Source: JBBQFC01 sp038321615 (GTDB lineage Bacteria; Bacteroidota; Bacteroidia; Flavobacteriales_D; Cryomorphaceae). Taken from it: a stretch of DNA of 8,861 nucleotides. The stretch spans positions 1 to 8,861 of the forward strand of contig JBBQFC010000090.1 of NCBI GenBank assembly GCA_038321615.1. Reading direction: 5' to 3'. Both the position numbers and the translations under genes were made by a program. The notes beneath the pieces were generated by a model. The model made no database searches. It was given only the letters and a program-made list of their open reading frames with translations, and was not told the DNA's origin. Positions 7,522 to 8,861 of the stretch are shown one piece after another (within the stretch, counting starts at the first letter, position 1; each line of letters opens with the position of its first letter).

Positions 7522-8382
7522 ATGAAAAAAATCCTAATGTTTGCCTTTGTAGGCTTGATAGCCGTAGCTTGCTCCAATGCAGAGAACGATGAAGCAATCC
7601 AACGATTACAAGATGAAAATTCAGCGTTGCTCAATCAATTGAGTTCCAAGGACTCAACCCTGGGTGTTTTTGAAGAAAGTTTTACAACCATTCAGCGCAA
7701 CTTGGCATTAATAAGCCAACGCGAAAAAAACGTTGCTTCGAATTCAGGCGACGTAGCGGCAGTTGGTGAGAACCGCGACGAGATCACAAAAGACATTCAA
7801 GCTATTAACAGCCTATTGGATGAAAATAAGCAAGCGCTGAGCAAATTGCAAAAACAACTTGGCAAGTCGGGTTCTGCAAACACGGGCTTGAAAAAGTTGA
7901 TAGATCAATTGAACTCTGATATAGAAAGTAAAGAATCAGAGATATCTTATTTAAAGGAGAACTTAACTGCAGCAAATTTTTCGGTCGAAATACTTAACGA
8001 AATGTTGGATTCTGCCGAATTCCGCAGCGAAGTGCAACGCTCTGTGATCGACATGCAGAATACGGCGCTTACTACCGCCTATTATGCAATTGGCACTTTC
8101 AAGGAATTGAAGGACCAAGGCGTTGTAGAGAAAGATGGTAAGGTAATCGGTCTTGGCGGAAGCAAGCAGTTGAAAGACGATTTCAATAAGGATTACTTTA
8201 CGCAGGTCGATATTGTTAAGGTGCGCTCAATAGCATTGAACGCCAAAAAAGTAAAGATTCTAACTAGCCACCCATCTGGTTCTTACAGCCTTGACGGTGG
8301 AGAAGCTGAAAAAACGTTGACTATTTCAAACCCGGTACAATTCTGGTCGGCGAGCAAATACTTGGTTGTTGAAGTACAATAA
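7522..8382 (+). CDS. Coiled-coil lipoprotein, conserved Bacteroidota type, function unknown
   Basis: A 286-residue protein with a lipoprotein signal peptide MKKILMFAFVGLIAVAC (lipobox AVAC, lipidated Cys17), so it is probably anchored in a membrane, most likely the outer one. Residues of about 22-165 are rich in Leu, Glu, Gln, Lys and Asn with heptad-like spacing (for example IQRLQDENSALLNQL at 26-40 and LIDQLNSDIESKESEISYLK at 126-145) and should form long helices or a coiled coil. From about 180 a compact domain follows: TAYYAIGTFKELKDQGVV, then GKVIGLGG and DFNKDYFTQVD, ending with NPVQFWSASKYLVVEVQ. This combination recurs in Bacteroidota lipoproteins from memory, sometimes under an adhesin-like label, but nothing here proves adhesion. 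It has its own leader of 145 bp and a strong terminator 19 bases past the stop, so it is monocistronic. Confidence 0.92.
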   Translation: MKKILMFAFVGLIAVACSNAENDEAIQRLQDENSALLNQLSSKDSTLGVFEESFTTIQRNLALISQREKNVASNSGDVAAVGENRDEITKDIQAINSLLDENKQALSKLQKQLGKSGSANTGLKKLIDQLNSDIESKESEISYLKENLTAANFSVEILNEMLDSAEFRSEVQRSVIDMQNTALTTAYYAIGTFKELKDQGVVEKDGKVIGLGGSKQLKDDFNKDYFTQVDIVKVRSIALNAKKVKILTSHPSGSYSLDGGEAEKTLTISNPVQFWSASKYLVVEVQ

Positions 8383-8401
8383 AAGCAAAACATTAAAGCA
8401 C

Positions 8402-8431
8402 AAAAAACCCGCCTCGTTAGGCGGGTTTTTT
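8402..8431. terminator. Strong hairpin terminator after the lipoprotein gene
   Basis: A perfect 13-pair stem, A6 CCCGCCT (8402-8414) against AGGCGGG T6 (8419-8431), with loop CGTT. The core is seven pairs, mostly G-C, flanked by A6 on one side and T6 on the other, so it can end transcripts in both directions. It lies 19 bases past the stop of the lipoprotein gene. Confidence 0.93.
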
Positions 8432-8436
8432 GTTTT

Positions 8437-8498
8437 AACCAATCATTTTAACCAATCAGAGTAACCAGCTCTGAATGAAGTAAGATGCTTACAAACAT
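8437..8498. repeat. Repeat copy A, adjoining the 8402-8431 terminator
   Basis: This segment aligns with 8619-8681. The best-conserved core is CAGAGTAACCAGCTCT (8457-8472), differing from copy B at one base, and the sequence next to the terminator (AACCAAT-type) is also shared. On the minus strand it contains a short open frame from ATG 8498 to TAA 8448, MFVSILLHSELVTLIG. Inside it, ATTGGTTAAAA occurs twice on the minus strand. Confidence 0.6.
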
Positions 8499-8585
8499 AT
8501 TAACGCTGGTTCTGAGTTTAAGTTACATCGTGTTTTGAAATTTTAAGAAAATTTGTAGTTATTCGCGTATTCTTAGAAAAACTAT

Positions 8586-8615
8586 AAAAAGGCTCGCCAT
8601 AAAACGAGCCTTTTT
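8586..8615. terminator. Second hairpin terminator
   Basis: A5 GGCTCG (8586-8596) pairs perfectly with CGAGCC T5 (8605-8615) around loop CCATAAAA, and a sixth T follows. Like the first, it has A and T flanks on both sides and can work in both directions. Its presence implies that something is transcribed into it: either a short RNA from 8432-8585 on the plus strand or a transcript arriving from the right on the minus strand. Confidence 0.85.
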
Positions 8616-8618
8616 TCT

Positions 8619-8681
8619 AACCAACCAATTAAACTAAACCAGAGTAACCAACTCTTTGTGTCCAGACAATCTTACAATCAA
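8619..8681. repeat. Repeat copy B, adjoining the 8586-8615 terminator
   Basis: Diverged copy of 8437-8498, with core CAGAGTAACCAACTCT at 8640-8655. The distance from terminator to core is nearly the same in both copies (55 and 54 bases), so a unit of about 184 bp seems to have been duplicated in tandem. On the minus strand the frame matching copy A runs from TTG 8681 to TAG 8634 and reads MIVRLSGHKELVTLV if TTG is used. Confidence 0.6.
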
Positions 8682-8861
8682 CCTTTGAAATATCCTACCG
8701 GGACCGCATCTTTTGGCATTTGGTTAAGCCGGCATTTGTGACGATCAATCTGCAATGAGAGAGAATCGTCCCGATTACTCCGTGTTGAATCGCTGCCAAT
8801 AAAAGCGTGTTTGAGCTTGATGGCCGGGCGTGTTCGATGTGTTCGATGTATATGCCTTAAG

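Larger units (their letters stand above)
8383..8861. other. Right-end stretch without a confident gene
   Basis: After the lipoprotein stop there is no convincing gene to the window edge. The stretch holds two hairpin terminators and two repeat copies. Positions 8521-8580 are very AT-rich (about 25% G+C by count), whereas 8701-8820 is about 47%. On the minus strand 8860-8678 is one open frame that reaches the edge and ends in MPKDAVPVGYFKG, and another runs from the edge to TAA at 8775 and reads TSNTSNTPG; neither has a recognisable family. A nine-base tandem repeat GTGTTCGAT is at 8830-8847. A gene entering from the right is possible but unproved. Confidence 0.55.

Noticed and set aside
8383..8861. 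CRISPR array, tRNA, attC or rRNA in the right-end repeats
   Set aside because: Only two diverged copies about 184 bp apart; no regular short repeats, no cloverleaf, and no recognisable rRNA or attC signature.

Overview
The window looks like chromosomal DNA of a Bacteroidota bacterium, plausibly Cytophagia- or Flavobacteriia-like. The reasons are an N-terminal signal peptide on a very large VPS10/BNR propeller protein of a type common in that phylum, two lipoproteins, a split feoA/feoB pair followed by a tiny Cys-rich FeoB-associated protein, little sign of Shine-Dalgarno sequences, and a TTG-N19-TAnnTTTG-like promoter upstream of feoA. I cannot name the genus.

Layout. Positions 1-6717 are read on the minus strand. 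From upstream to downstream the order is feoA (6717-6478), feoB (6474-4405), a 41-residue FeoB-associated Cys-rich membrane protein (4396-4271), a rho-independent terminator (4245-4214), a noncoding stretch of about 284 bp, a dienelactone-hydrolase-like lipoprotein (3929-3081), a family I inorganic pyrophosphatase whose TTG start directly follows the previous stop codon (3080-2535), and a secreted VPS10/sortilin-type propeller protein that runs off the left edge (2477-1). Divergently from feoA, on the plus strand, lie a four-helix, histidine-rich membrane protein (6894-7376) and a coiled-coil lipoprotein (7522-8382). A strong hairpin terminator follows at 8402-8431.

The right end (8383-8861) has no convincing gene. 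It holds two terminator-like hairpins 184 bp apart, each followed on its right by a diverged copy of the same roughly 62-bp sequence. This is the least explained part of the window.

How the genes work together. The feo genes form a ferrous iron uptake operon: FeoB is the GTP-dependent permease, FeoA its small SH3-like partner, and the Cys-rich peptide a common accessory. The hydrolase, pyrophosphatase and propeller genes are packed head to tail and may be co-transcribed, but I see no pathway link between them. Nothing here is a clear undescribed multi-gene system; the items most worth a second look are the right-end repeat, the TTG start of the pyrophosphatase gene, and the His-rich membrane protein divergent from feoA.
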